A stretch of 64,000 nt of DNA, from assembly GCA_014155875.1 (NCBI GenBank), contig JACEFZ010002092.1:62001-126000 (forward strand), in the 5' to 3' direction. The position numbers and the translations under genes were made by a program. The notes under the pieces are model-generated. The model saw nothing but the letters and a program-made list of their open reading frames with translations, was not told the DNA's origin and made no database searches. Source of the DNA: Cepaea nemoralis (lineage: Eukaryota; Mollusca; Gastropoda; Stylommatophora; Helicidae). Within the stretch, counting starts at the first letter, position 1. Every line of letters starts with the position of its first letter. Shown piece by piece: positions 14,101-23,400 of the stretch.

Positions 14101-17100
14101 AGACTTTTTTTTTTTAGTTTTCGGGATTTTTACGCTGTTTTTCAAAATGGATTTCGGCGATTCTTCAAGTGATAGCCGAGATTTCGCTAGGTTCAATTTA
14201 AATGACATTAAAGGGCACGAAGTTGACTTAATCGGAGCTAGATATCAGTGCAAAGCGTTACTTTGCATTAGCAGTCTGAGTCGGACTTTAAAGAAAGTGA
14301 TTATGATTCTGAAAATGTGTTTGTAAATTGCCGTATAGATGACAGAAAATCACAAACAACATGCTGTATTTCGTAAATATTTGTGTTCATTTATGGATTA
14401 CTGTGGCATAACGCTAACCACCATTATTCATTTACCAAAACATGCCGCAAGAAGAGGAAACAACATTAAAAGAAATTGACTTCACAACCGCAAACGGAGA
14501 CTAGGACTTAAAACTTAACATCGAAACTGGAACTGCAAAAGTGACAGATGACGTGGATTCTTAGAAAGATTTCATCAGACAAAGCTCGGAAACCCACTGG
14601 ACAAAATCGACATGTGACCCGCTTTCGCGCCAACGCATATTTAGCATATGATAATTAGCGCACTTTTTCTGCAACCATTCTGATGAACAGATGTGAGAAG
14701 CTGGTGTGACCAAATTTTCAAACATGGAATTGCGGGGTGTCTAGATCTGAGGTAAGCTTGTGATTCCCGAGATTAGACTAAGAACCCGATGTATCAAGTA
14801 TCAAGTAATGGTAACCCGTGTTTGTAATGTCAATTGAAATGTATTATTATTAATTAAAACCTCTGAAATGTAAAAAATGCTCGACTGTAGATTCTAACAA
14901 CGCAGAGCCGTTCCCGGGCAAACTGACTCTAATATTCGCTTCGATGAAACTGCAATCTCGGATATTCTTAAAGATAATTATTAACTTTAAGAAGTGCATT
15001 ATACTACTCCATTCTATTCTGAACAACTGTACGAAGTGATGATTCTAAAGCAATCCTTGTGCATTTCACCAGAAACATTGTTAAAGATGCTATCACTATC
15101 TACAGCTAAAATGACAGTTCGTGTACTAGAATAGGTGCCTTGTTTTAAAACAGACTTATCTATGTCTATTTTCAATTTAGAAAGTTGAGAGAGAAATCCA
15201 ATCTTTTCTTTCTGCTTCATCTATTGAATGGATAGGGTTTGAAGGATAAATATTTATATTTATGTCGAATTTTAATTAGATAAGAGCACTTATGAACTGC
15301 ATTGCATCAGAAGAGTTGAGCTTCGTGGAACTCCATCACACGAAGTGAACTTAACTCATTACTCAACATAACTTAAAACACAACACCACTCATCACCACA
15401 CAACCCAACACTCAACATCACAACAACAACAGATAATGGGAGAGAGTTATTAGACACAAGAAGAAGAAGAAGTTAGTTAATTGGGAAAACACAGAGAATT
15501 ATTTATACACATTATAAACACCATTGAGTGGAAGAAATGTTATAAATGTATGTCATTTATTTACATGCATCTTGACACCTTCTCACTCTTGTCACTGTCT
15601 TACTGTACACGTTCACTGACCCCAGGTCAAATGAGAACTTACATACAGCAGGAACAAGTTGATACAAGGCGTACACAGTGTGATAAACTCTGACCACCCC
15701 AAATTAACCCAACACTAGATTAGAGAAAAAAGGAGGGGAGGGGAACTAGTTCCTACTTCAGGAATTTAGATTTCTTCCGACCTACTTCTAGAATATTGTA
15801 TTGGTAGGAATGTATATATTTATGTGAATATTCATCAGTGATCTTGGTGGCTACATACCAACAACCACCCAACACATCAGCAAACTAACCACCTAAATCA
15901 GACCGGAAAGAGTGAGGCCGAGAGAAGGAGATGAACCACAAGTGAGATGGAAGATGACTTGGCCATGAGCAGAGTATGGGGAGGCCTTCAGTGGAGCTAT
16001 ACGGGCAGACCTGAAGTGGATCCATCAGTCAATGGACCCTGGCTTACCTAATCTTCCAGTCACCAGGTTACATTTTTCCTTGGTACACGCCACACCCAAT
16101 TTCAGGGAACTGATATTTAATTGTTGAATCATTTTCACACTTAATATGTACAACATCAAAATGTTACTATGTTTCACACTTGTTGACATCTCATGTATTG
16201 ATGCTTGTTTATTGATGGTCTGCGTGACTGGTCCAATATGCAACTTTTCTATTATTTTGTGTAAATCACAATAGAAATGTATGTACTGACCAGAAGGCTC
16301 AGGCCCAGTCAATAAATGATTAACATGAATTGACCTTCTGTTAATTTATCAGTTCAAACCTATCTGTGAGTCAACAACTTCTTTGTACATCATGTTGTCA
16401 GAATCTAATGTGATTGATTATGTGTTTGATTGTTTAAAAATAACTCCACTCATAATGACTTACTAAAATGGGGGAGAGAAGACTCTAGATCTATCAACTG
16501 CTCAATATCCATGTTTTCTTCATCTAAATCAGGCTGAGAAAATTCTCCAGACTTTCCTCAGATTTGATAAACGAAAAGGGGGCTCCAGAGCTATAAGAAT
16601 CATTGGAGAAGGGGCAGATTCCCAGTTAGTAATTACCATTCTCACCAGGGCCATAATCTATATCTCCTAGACATACTTAATAGAACGAGGCCTGCAGATA
16701 ACTCAAGGTTCATATTCTGGGGTTATTGAAGATAGAAGAGGATGGGGCTCTACTTCTTTTGTTAGAGATGGGGCATGCACTACAGTGATCTCCCACTCCC
16801 TTCAAAAATATATGACAATTACCAACAACAATCACGTGAGTAACATATTCTGCATGCTTTTCCCTTCATTGTGTTGTTTATTTAACTAAAATCGGTTGAC
16901 TAACACCTTATTTGTGATGTTTTTACTAACGCAACCCGAAATTTTACCAAACCTGAAAAAATCTTGCCCGTTCAGAGCTAAAAAACGGACAAGCGTCTGC
17001 CCTGTAAAGGGTTAAATATCAAGAATAATTTTTCAGAACAGGTATCCCCAATACAAATAACGATCCCTACAAATAATTGTGTCCCCAGACGAGTTCAAGA

Positions 17101-18483
17101 ATTGTTAACTTTCGTTTCTGTACACTTACTGTTACCAGGCATCCATGTTTGTTTACGTTACTGTCCTACTATTTATGTCCTGATAATATCGCAGCAGTGA
17201 TGATTCTCTTAATTTAACACTTTCTATGGCCTCCATTGCATCCTCTCTGAGTGACTCTGTTCTGGTCCAAGCTAACAGTAATATGCTTCGCCTCAGAGAG
17301 ACATTAAGCAATTCAAACACCAGGCTTTCGACTGACTGGCCTCGTAAATAAATAAATAAACAAGGATAAGGAAATGCTACGCATATAAAGTGCAGGAAAA
17401 CCTGGTATTTATGAAGCAGGTGGAAAAGAGAGAGGAGAGAGATAACGAAGATAGTGTGAGAGACAGAGATATGAGAAAGATGTATTGAAAGACATTAAAG
17501 AGTGGTAAAGACAAGAAAGAGAGAGGTGGGAGATCGAGACTTAGAGCGAGAGAAAGAGAGAGAACTCGTGTTCGGATGGCTAAGCGCCTTTCCCAAGACA
17601 ACAAAAGTAGAGGACAGATAAGAACATAAAGACAAGTGCGCAGGTTCTTGTGCAGCAAGATAAACACCTAATACACAAAATCCGTAGAAAACATGCCTAA
17701 AGCGAAATCATTGGACTAGCATTGATGTCACCTAATTCCTGAAGAAAAAAAAAATGTTGCCTCCCCGGCCGGAGGATCGATCCTCGAGCTCCCGTGTACC
17801 AGGCGGAGACACTAATCACTATGCTACTGAGGACACGTTAATAGATCAACAAAATATTGTAATATGGATACACGCATAGGAATAATCACGTGACCTACTT
17901 CCATTGCGAATATAATTTTTTTCTATTCGCAATTCCATTGCGAATAGTCACTCCGTTATTTTTATTATTAATGAAAAATTATATGACATGATTAGTAGGA
18001 TTATAAAACAGCATTATTACTTAATAAGAATACAACTATTACATAGTACAATATAAGGCACTCTTCCGACATACGGGTCTAAATAGTTCTGCAGTGAATA
18101 ATTTTATATAACTAACACTAACCCTGACCCTAATCACTTATTCACTGCAGAACTATTTAGACCCGTCTGTCGGAAGAGTGCCCAATATAATTAATTTAAT
18201 ATTACTATTATATTAGAGTTTTAGGCTTCTAAGTTTATTATTAGTTTTATTTCAGTAATTTTACTATTAGTATTATTCTCATTCATGATGCACAGAATGT
18301 TTCATACATTCAATGTAGTCAGATGTAGTGGAGTATAACAAATTATATTCTATGCATACTTAGTTTCTGACCTTTCAGACGATTCTGTGTGTCTATACTT
18401 GGGGCATCTTTGGGGTTCTTATTGTCTTCAGTGGTGGTGTCACCAACAGTGTCCTCTGTGTCGACACCTCCACCTGGATCCAT
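2004..18483 (-). CDS. CECR2: CECR2-like chromatin remodelling factor, N-terminal part (4 coding exons, partial)
   Basis: The four exons join in phase (112, 89, 107 and 184 nt) and encode about 164 residues. Residues 38-66 contain WWEIPAIAHFCSLFKAVF, which closely matches the vertebrate CECR2 N-terminus as I recall it. The following exons give the family pattern with [38 protein letters not shown] and a terminal MLK. This is the DDT-like region that in CECR2 proteins contacts ISWI-type ATPases (SNF2L/SNF2H) in CERF-type nuclear remodelling complexes. The AT-hook and bromodomain part would lie left of position 1. All introns use GT-AG. The first intron is about 14 kb and full of transposons. 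The start is the ATG at 18483, because the exon then ends in phase 1 and the next exon supplies AA to make the Glu expected before the WWE motif. Identity comes from memory of family sequences, not a search. Confidence 0.88.
2685..2791 (-). CDS. CECR2: CECR2-like coding exon 3
   Basis: It is bounded by CTGCAG| at 2792 and AA|GTAAGTG at 2685. It encodes DLEEALLNS...[13 protein letters not shown], the family's second helical block, and ends in phase 2, matching the next exon. Confidence 0.9.
2861..3097. mobile_element. mariner-type MITE
   Basis: CAGGTGTTTGTAAAGTCTCA and its inverse TGAGACTTTACAAACATACTG-like end, followed by TA. About 240 bp, homologous to 62692-62927. The left TA is mutated. 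Confidence 0.75.
3161..3290 (+). mobile_element. second, 5'-truncated head-plus-tail LINE derivative
   Basis: GAGAGAGGGATCATGCTGCA matches the LINE head near 20740. After ~75 bp it jumps to the LINE tail, ACTATTGTCTGTCAAGACGG, and ends with a GTCA microsatellite. Confidence 0.75.
3318..3702. mobile_element. hAT-like non-autonomous element (degraded)
   Basis: Left end TTTTCTCAACCAGTGGGG and right end CAGGTTGAAAACCACTG form the CAGTGGTTTTCAACC pattern of hAT termini, with C and G runs inside. Confidence 0.6.
4000..4232 (-). repeat. 78-bp tandem triplication of an exon 3' part with its splice donor
   Basis: Three units of 78 bp. Each contains, on the minus strand, the last ~46 bases of CECR2-like exon 2 followed by GAG|GTAAGTCAG. 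The donors fall after 4173, 4095 and 4017. The two extra copies diverge by a few bases and 78 is a multiple of three. Confidence 0.9.
4173..4261 (-). CDS. CECR2: CECR2-like coding exon 2 (WWE-IPAIAHFCSLF motif)
   Basis: The acceptor is a pyrimidine-rich tract ending ACAAACAG just right of 4261 and the donor is GAG|GTAAGT at 4173. It encodes 29 residues starting IHTWWEIPAIAHFCSLF. Degraded copies of its 3' part, each with its donor, follow at 78-bp spacing (see the tandem repeat entry). Confidence 0.9.
5236..5540 (-). mobile_element. tRNA-derived SINE-like sequence
   Basis: The minus strand has TGGCAAAGGGG (A-box-like, 5512-5522) and GTTCGAAAC (B box, 5470-5478) near its start. Confidence 0.45.
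5764..5925 (+). mobile_element. SINE fragment, same family as 31583-31812
   Basis: GGGAAGGTTAACCTGGTCAA, GGCGCAAGTATAGCAGCTCT and GGATAAACGCAGAAGAAG match the 31.6-kb copy; the tRNA-like head is missing. Confidence 0.65.
6056..7112. repeat. 81-bp minisatellite, ~13 copies
   Basis: Unit contains AATTTGACAAGTTCCTGACT, CCTTGAAGTACCTATGTGGC and TTATTCACCCACCCAACTGA. Copies are highly uniform, with a few site variants such as ATATCTG/ATATATG. Confidence 0.95.
7130..8040. other. intron sequence, nothing recognised
   Basis: Short chance ORFs only. It lies between the 81-bp minisatellite and the first LINE fragment. Confidence 0.5.
8040..9885 (+). pseudogene. degenerate LINE RT, split by a second LINE
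   Basis: RT-like fragments in changing frames: a PGPD-region piece before 8100 ending LEDFGIK, NSGCIPNDLLKLTSLLKKPD after 8830, KIKPEISDELCGFLEGKG at ~9000, GIGQGCILSPDLF at ~9440 and LRQVKQFKYLGVQITSDG at ~9680. Many stops. Confidence 0.75.
8115..8817 (-). pseudogene. LINE RT C-terminal fragment inserted with 14-bp duplication
   Basis: Encodes TEMWFLRRMLRIPWTARVTN, FFGHVMRREALENIVTTGKI and RGRGRPREMMLDGL in an open frame. The tail is a GAT repeat. GGAATTAAAATCAT (8101-8114) and GGAATTAAAATAAT (8818-8831) flank it. Confidence 0.85.
9870..11304 (+). pseudogene. degenerate LINE reverse transcriptase
   Basis: In order: RLARWAEYFQELLN, SPGPDGITTEAIQACGE, ETYRGISLLSHIGKMY, QFGFRKGKNCTDALFTLRQI, TGVRQGCVLSPLLFNIYMD, FVDDQCLF and VKEFKYLGSMITEDG. 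Several frameshifts and stops. The 3' part is homologous to the separate copy at 12129. Confidence 0.85.
11745..11865 (-). pseudogene. RNase H-type LINE fragment
   Basis: The minus strand reads HCGVLGNEKTDELTNAGENL, the last RNase H motif of the LINE family seen at 63 kb. Confidence 0.6.
12129..12490 (+). pseudogene. LINE 3' end fragment
   Basis: RCLRRAANLTIRVRNAV and RQKIKWFGHVVRMQ repeat the 3' part of the copy ending near 11300. It ends with a GATGATGAT tail. Confidence 0.75.
12549..13548 (-). mobile_element. head-plus-tail deletion derivative of the LINE family, interrupted by another LINE
   Basis: Read on the minus strand, sequence like the full LINE's 20434-20840 runs straight into sequence like its 3' end (GTTATTATG...CTGTCAAGATGGCAAGGTG) with the whole ORF missing. 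An RT fragment (12922-13426) has inserted in it with a 12-bp duplication. Confidence 0.75.
12922..13426 (-). pseudogene. LINE RT C-terminal fragment with GGAT tail
   Basis: Encodes VLLYGCEVWTMSSQAEKHL, EMWFLRKMQRIPWTDRKTN and RPRGRPRSKYLDGLATWHG. Flanked by AGGATAAGGCTT (12910-12921) and AGGATAATGCTT (13427-13438). Confidence 0.85.
13917..17010 (+). mobile_element. piggyBac-type element inside FB-1
   Basis: The ends CCCTTTACAGGGCAGA and, inverted, TCTGCCCTGTAAAGGG abut TTAA on both sides (13913-13916, 17011-17014), the hallmark target duplication of piggyBac. A transposase start, MDFGDSSSDSRDFARFN, is at 14148 and its frame soon breaks. The remaining ~2.5 kb shows no long ORF, so the copy is dead or a long non-autonomous derivative. 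FB-2 and FB-3 show the same GTTTAAATATC-type region without insertion. Confidence 0.85.
14148..14330 (+). pseudogene. piggyBac transposase N-terminal remnant
   Basis: The acidic leader MDFGDSSSDSRDFARFN is followed, after a frameshift, by SDFKESDYDSENVFVN. The catalytic DDD region is not found. Confidence 0.6.
17760..17840 (-). ncRNA. tRNA-like Pol III unit of FB-1
   Basis: The minus strand shows an A-box-like TAGCATAGTGATTAG, a GGATCGATCC B-box-like element and a following T tract. It is a degenerate tRNA-like head, not a functional tRNA. Confidence 0.55.
18057..18182. mobile_element. 126-bp palindromic MITE with 8-bp duplication
   Basis: Inverted repeats of ~47 bp starting GGCACTCTTCCGACA surround a ~30-bp centre. 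Perfect 8-bp duplication CAATATAA at 18049-18056 and 18183-18190, the hAT size class. Confidence 0.92.
18372..18483 (-). CDS. CECR2: CECR2-like coding exon 1
   Basis: It begins MDPGGGVDTEDTVGD and gives 37 codons plus one base, ending at an AAAG|GTCAGA donor. The leader is acidic and Thr-rich with no domain. The split codon G+AA joins correctly to the next exon at 4261. Confidence 0.8.
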
Positions 18484-18724
18484 TATTCTACGTGCACTCG
18501 GCACTTGTCAGACCTCGACAGTCAGCCCGTGAAAGTGAATGTCGTCGAATTGTTTCAGATTCCCACCTTCTGGTGTGCTGTTTTATTTTTCAAAATAAAT
18601 AACTATTCAATTCAGCTAAAGCCGTGGTGGAGTAACAGACACAAAACATGCATAAGTATGTGTTTGCACAATCTTAAAATCCAAATGTAGAATAAAGAAC
18701 GTAGATAAAACGCTTTAGTGGTTC

Positions 18725-18860
18725 ATTTTCGCGATCCGGTAGCTCAGCCATCTTGTTAGATGCAGTATAACATTGCATTGTGGGACAGATTCAACTCACA
18801 AGATGGCGGTGTGTGGGATTGCTGTTTACGATGTCGAAGTTACACTTCATTAGTTTCCAA
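18725..18860 (-). promoter_or_regulatory. candidate promoter of the CECR2-like gene
   Basis: A C+G-richer patch about 250-370 bp upstream of the minus-strand start codon. It holds AAGATGGCGG at 18800-18809, a second AAGATGGCT on the minus strand at 18746-18754 (both like YY1 sites near transcription starts), and TGCATTGTGGGA at 18774-18785, like the TCCCRNNRTGC promoter motif read on the other strand. A 25-codon upstream reading frame starts at the minus-strand ATGGCT. No transcript evidence is available. Confidence 0.4.
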
Positions 18861-19602
18861 GGCGTAAACGTATTTTTAAAAAATATTAAACACAGTGATG
18901 GATTGTAATTTATGTTTATAAAATAACCGTGTAGACGTTTATTTAAACCTGTAGCCTACTTATTTATATAAAACGCACATTTTGTTCATTTACAATTCTT
19001 TCTTGTCAGTAAGTAAGTTAAGTAAAGTTGATTTGAGATCTACCTACCCTGCTGCTACTGCTAGCATTATCATTCAGTATCACAGCAACGATCTGATAGT
19101 CATAAGTTTGGTTTCGTTTGAGTAGTGGCTTAGATCTTCATACCTTCCCTACAAGTCGCAATTATTATTACTTATTAACACGTGATTTGATAGCCCAAGA
19201 GATAGGATTCCAGTAGTTTAAAATTACAAATAAATACAATTACAATTGACTTGTTAATTTGAATAATCTGAATATGTCAGATTTAACTCTTTTGGCCCCT
19301 CTGACTATATTATTATATTAAAATATGACAGCTCTGGGTTGGAAAGTGTTTAAGTAAAAGCTGTTTTAGTACAGAAGGAGTTAGAATATTTAAAGTAACC
19401 TATATGACAATTGACAGAGAACGTTGACAAAAACAATTAATTGTCTTGTTTTGGATTCAAGAGATATATTGAAAATAAATATGTTGATTATATTAGATGT
19501 GACATTTCAGTATATGATATGTGAGTTAAAGTAACAGTTATCTGGGACTGAAAAAGTAATACCCATGACTGAAAATTTAAAGTAGCAACTAGATCAGGGT
19601 GG
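18861..19602. other. intergenic, nothing recognised
   Basis: A+T-rich sequence between the candidate CECR2-like promoter and FB-3. Confidence 0.5.
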
Positions 19603-19924
19603 TTAAAGTAACGAAGTGTCTATTCGTAGAGCCCTACGAATAGACAAAGTGTCTATTCGTAGGGCCCTATGAATAAACAAAGCGTCTATTCGTAGGTTGG
19701 GGTAGATGGGTTGTTAGACAAATAGATGGTTAGATAGGTAGATATGTTGGTAGGTAAACAGGTAGGTAGTTAAGTAAGCAGGTATGTGGGTAGCTAGGCA
19801 GGTAGTTGGAAGAGTAGGTAGATGGGTAGCTAGATCCAACCCGACACTTGCTCGTCGATCATCTGTGTTCCCCATGCCAATTACTGCATTTTACATACAT
19901 TTTCGTTGATTGGAAAACGTGTCG

Positions 19925-20110
19925 TCAGTCGCATAGTTGATAGTGCGCCCGCCTGATGGGCGGGAGCTCGAGGTTCGTTTCCTTGCCGGACATTTTTTTT
20001 TAAAAATTGTTCAGCAATTAATTGGATGAAAGTCAAATGTCAGTCGTTCGTTTCCTTGCCTGACAATGTTTTTTTTTTTAATTTTTCAGCAATTCATTGG
20101 GTGAAAGTCA
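19925..20110 (+). ncRNA. tRNA-like Pol III unit of FB-3, 3' part duplicated
   Basis: GTCGTCAGTCGCATAGTTGA, an anticodon-like stem CCCGC...GCGGG with loop CTGATGG, and GGTTCGTTTCC, followed by a T run. The T-arm, T run and CAGCAATT(A/C)ATTGG block are repeated in tandem just downstream. Confidence 0.6.
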
Positions 20111-20141
20111 ATCCTTCATCTCTTTAGGTATTTAGAATTAT

Positions 20142-20433
20142 TGTGTTGTTTAAAGTGAGTGTAATTTAGTTAGTACCAGTTTCTCCAGTATTGGTCCTCG
20201 TTGCTTTGCACTACGGCAATTCCAATACCCAACCCACACATTTTTGAGTCCCAAACGATCCGTTTTCCTTCTACCCCTTCTGGCTCCAGTCCTCTTCTTC
20301 CTTTTCCTTCGCCCCTCTCCCCTACCTCTTCTCCTCCGCTTAATTCTCTCCCCGCTGGCTGTTGTCAAAAGTATCGAGCACAAAGCATGTACTCTGTTGC
20401 TTCGGCGATAATTCTTTGTAATATTCATAGTTT
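20142..20433 (+). repeat. 292-bp direct repeat, left copy
   Basis: Starts TGTGTTGTTTAAAGTGAG and ends ATATTCATAGTTT directly before the LINE. It appears identical to 24345-24636 (constant offset 4203). Best read as an unusually long target-site duplication. Confidence 0.9.
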
Positions 20434-23400
20434 CTGTTAGCGCCAAACGTTGGGCGGCGCTTACCAAACCCGACACCCCACATTGTGCCAACGGCTTCGG
20501 GCGGAAGAGCGCAATTGGGAGGGTACAAGCCTTACCCTGGTGCGAGGAAATGCAAGCTAAAGACAATTGTCATGGCAGGGCAGACCAGGCCCTAAGCCTT
20601 GTTTGGCGACTGGTCTAGGATCGAAGCTCCGACAGGCGGACAGTTAGAGCATTGCTTTGCTGATCCGGCAGCTTCTGCAGCTTGTCTTGTTCCAGATGTA
20701 GGGGTGTTACCTTTCCTCTGGAGTGAACTAGGCAGGTCGAGAGAGGGATCATGCTGCATGGGCAACACATGATCTCTATATTTTAGCCCAGGCTTTGTGC
20801 TATGGAGAGGCAATAACTCCATCCCTGGTCTTAACTGGTCTCGGAATCAAAGCGAGAGGCAACTGTTACGGGTTATAAGTCCTTGTCAGTTGGCGTAGAC
20901 ATGGGGCGCCACGCGTTGCCTCTGACGGTGGGAGACACCTATAGGTGTCACTGATCAGCTACCGCCCGCCTCAAGCTGGGCAGCCCCCAGCCAATTGGGT
21001 GCTGATCCGCCACAGCCTGCCTGCTTCAATGGGTGCTTGGGGCTAGGACAAAATCTGAATCGCAGGCTGTAAAACCAATGCACCAGGTACAAACAAAAAT
21101 AAAAATAGAAACCTCAAGCTACGGCTTGCAACCTGGAACGTGAGAACCATGTGTCCAGGATTTTCCACTGACTTGACCAATATTGACGATGTGAGAAAAA
21201 CGGCTGTGATTGATGCCGAACTCAATCGTCTTAACATTGATATTGCTGGCCTGCAGGAGACTCGCCTCGCTGAGGAAGGGTCACTCAGGGAAAACAACTA
21301 CACCTTTTTCTGGAAGGGTAGAGGGCAGGCAGAAAAAAGGCAACACGGTGTGGGCTTTGCAGTGAAGAATTCGCTACTGGGAATGATTGAAATTCCAGCA
21401 GGAGGAAATGAAAGACTATTATCCCTGCGCGTGGCAACCTTTTGTGGGTTTGCCACCATTATTACTGCATATGCACCGACACTCGATTCCTCTGATGATG
21501 TGAAGGATTTGTTCTATGAGGAGTTAGACTCCGTGATCAAGGCAGTTCCAAAATCTGACTACATTTATATGCTCGGTGATTTCAATGCTCGTGTGGGCAA
21601 GGACTCGAGTTCATGGCCAGTGTGCCTTGGAAAATACAACATCGGTCGCATGAATGAAAATGGGCAAAGGCTGCTGGAGCATTGCACCAGTAATGACCTA
21701 TGTATTACAAACTCTTTTTTTAAAACAAAAGAGATGCATAAGGTCACATGGAAACATCCAAGATCCGGCCATTGGCACCAGCTGGACTTCATCATCACAC
21801 GGAGACAAAATCTGAACCATATATCATTGACTCGTAGTTACCACAGTGCTGACTGTGATACGGATCATTCTTTGGTTGTTGCAAGGGTTAGACTGAGACC
21901 AAAGAGAATCTACACAGCTAAACACAAATCTAGCCCCAGGATTAATATTATTAACACTCATGATCCTGAAAAGTACTTTCAGTTTCAACAGCAACTTGAA
22001 GACGCTTTCACTGATGCACCAGAAAATTGTACAGTAAATGAAAAGTGGGGTCAAATTAAGGAAACTCTTTATAAAACTGCCGTAGGGGTTTACGGCACTG
22101 TGGATCATAAGAGGCAGGACTGGTTTGCGGCCAACAGCGAGACTCTGCAGCCCTTGATTGATAAGAAGAAGAAAGCTCTCTTAAGAAACAAGGAAAGACC
22201 AACGCGTAACACTCTGAGTGAGCTAAGGCAAGCTAGGAAGGATGTGCAAAAGGCTGCCAGGCAGTGTGCAAATGATTATTGGATCAAGTTATGTGAGTCC
22301 ATTAAAATCGCAAGTGATAAGGGAGACATAAGAAGCATGTATGAAGGAATAAAGAAAGCCTGTGGTCCAGTGATCAAAAGAAGTGCACCATTGAAAACCT
22401 TGACTGGAGAAGTCATCACTGATAAGAAACAGCAGATGGACAGATGGGTAGAGCACTATTTGGAGCTTTACTCAAGTGAGACCAAACTAGCGGATGATGC
22501 CCTCAACGCCATAGAGGCTCTACCAACTCTTGACCACCTGGACACACTTCCCACCATAACAGAAGTTAAGTGTGCTATAAATGAACTTGCATCTGGCAAG
22601 GCTCCAGGTAAGGATGGGATTCCAATAGAGGTTATCAGGAGTGGGCAAGACACACTCACTGTACAGATCCACCAGCTAATAGAGCTATGCTGGCGTGAAG
22701 GACAAGTCCCACAGGATTTCAAAGATTCAAGCATCATAACACTGTACAAGAACAAGGGCGATCGGAGCGACTGCAACAACTATAGGGGTATCTCACTTCT
22801 GTGTATTGTTGGAAAAGTATTTGCCAGAATTGTTCTGCGCAGACTTCAAGTCCTAGGAGATCAAGTCTACCCCGAATCACAGTGTGGCTTTCGACAGAAC
22901 CGGTCTACCACTGATATGATATTCTCATTGCGACAAATGCAAGAAAAATGCCGTGAACAGAATCAACCACTGTTTATTGCCTTCATCGACCTCACAAAGG
23001 CATTTGATTTGGTCAGTCGTGAGGGTCTGTTCAAGGCACTAAAGAAGATTGGCTGCCCACCAACTCTTCTGTCCATTGTGGAATCGTTCCACACAGGCAT
23101 GAAGGGTATAATCAAGTTTGATGGTGCAACTTCTGAAGAATTTGAAATCAAGAGTGGAGTTAAGCAAGGTTGTGTACTAGCTCCCACCCTCTTTGGAATA
23201 TACTTTTCACTTCTACTGAAATATGCATTTCGTGATCAGGATGGTGGTATATACATTCACTCACGCTCAGATGGCGGCCTCTACAATGCTCAGAGATTGA
23301 AGGCTAAGACCAAAATTAGGAGGGTACTGATCAGAGAGTTGCTTTTTGCAGATGATGCTGCAGTTACGACCCACTCTGAGGAAGAATTGCAATGTCTAAT

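Larger units (their letters stand above)
13639..17955. mobile_element. foldback-like transposon copy FB-1 (inverted; split by piggyBac)
   Basis: Flanked by a perfect 9-bp duplication TTATTTTTA (13630-13638, 17956-17964). The termini GGGAGGCTCTATTCG and (minus strand) CGGAGTGACTATTCG lead into ~50 bp of inverted repeat made of CTATTCGCAA...TTGCGAATAG, seven A and a second arm. Compared with the other copies it is reversed: the tRNA-like unit is near the right end on the minus strand and the common block near 17015-17500. A 3.1-kb piggyBac element sits inside. It lies in CECR2-like intron 1. Confidence 0.85.

Noticed and set aside
20150..20566. 138-codon minus-strand ORF with an Arg/Lys-rich run, repeated at 24353-24652
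   Set aside because: It is the reverse of the 292-bp direct repeat's C/T-rich tract (CTTCTTCCTTTTCC-like); the duplicated ORF is explained by the target duplication.
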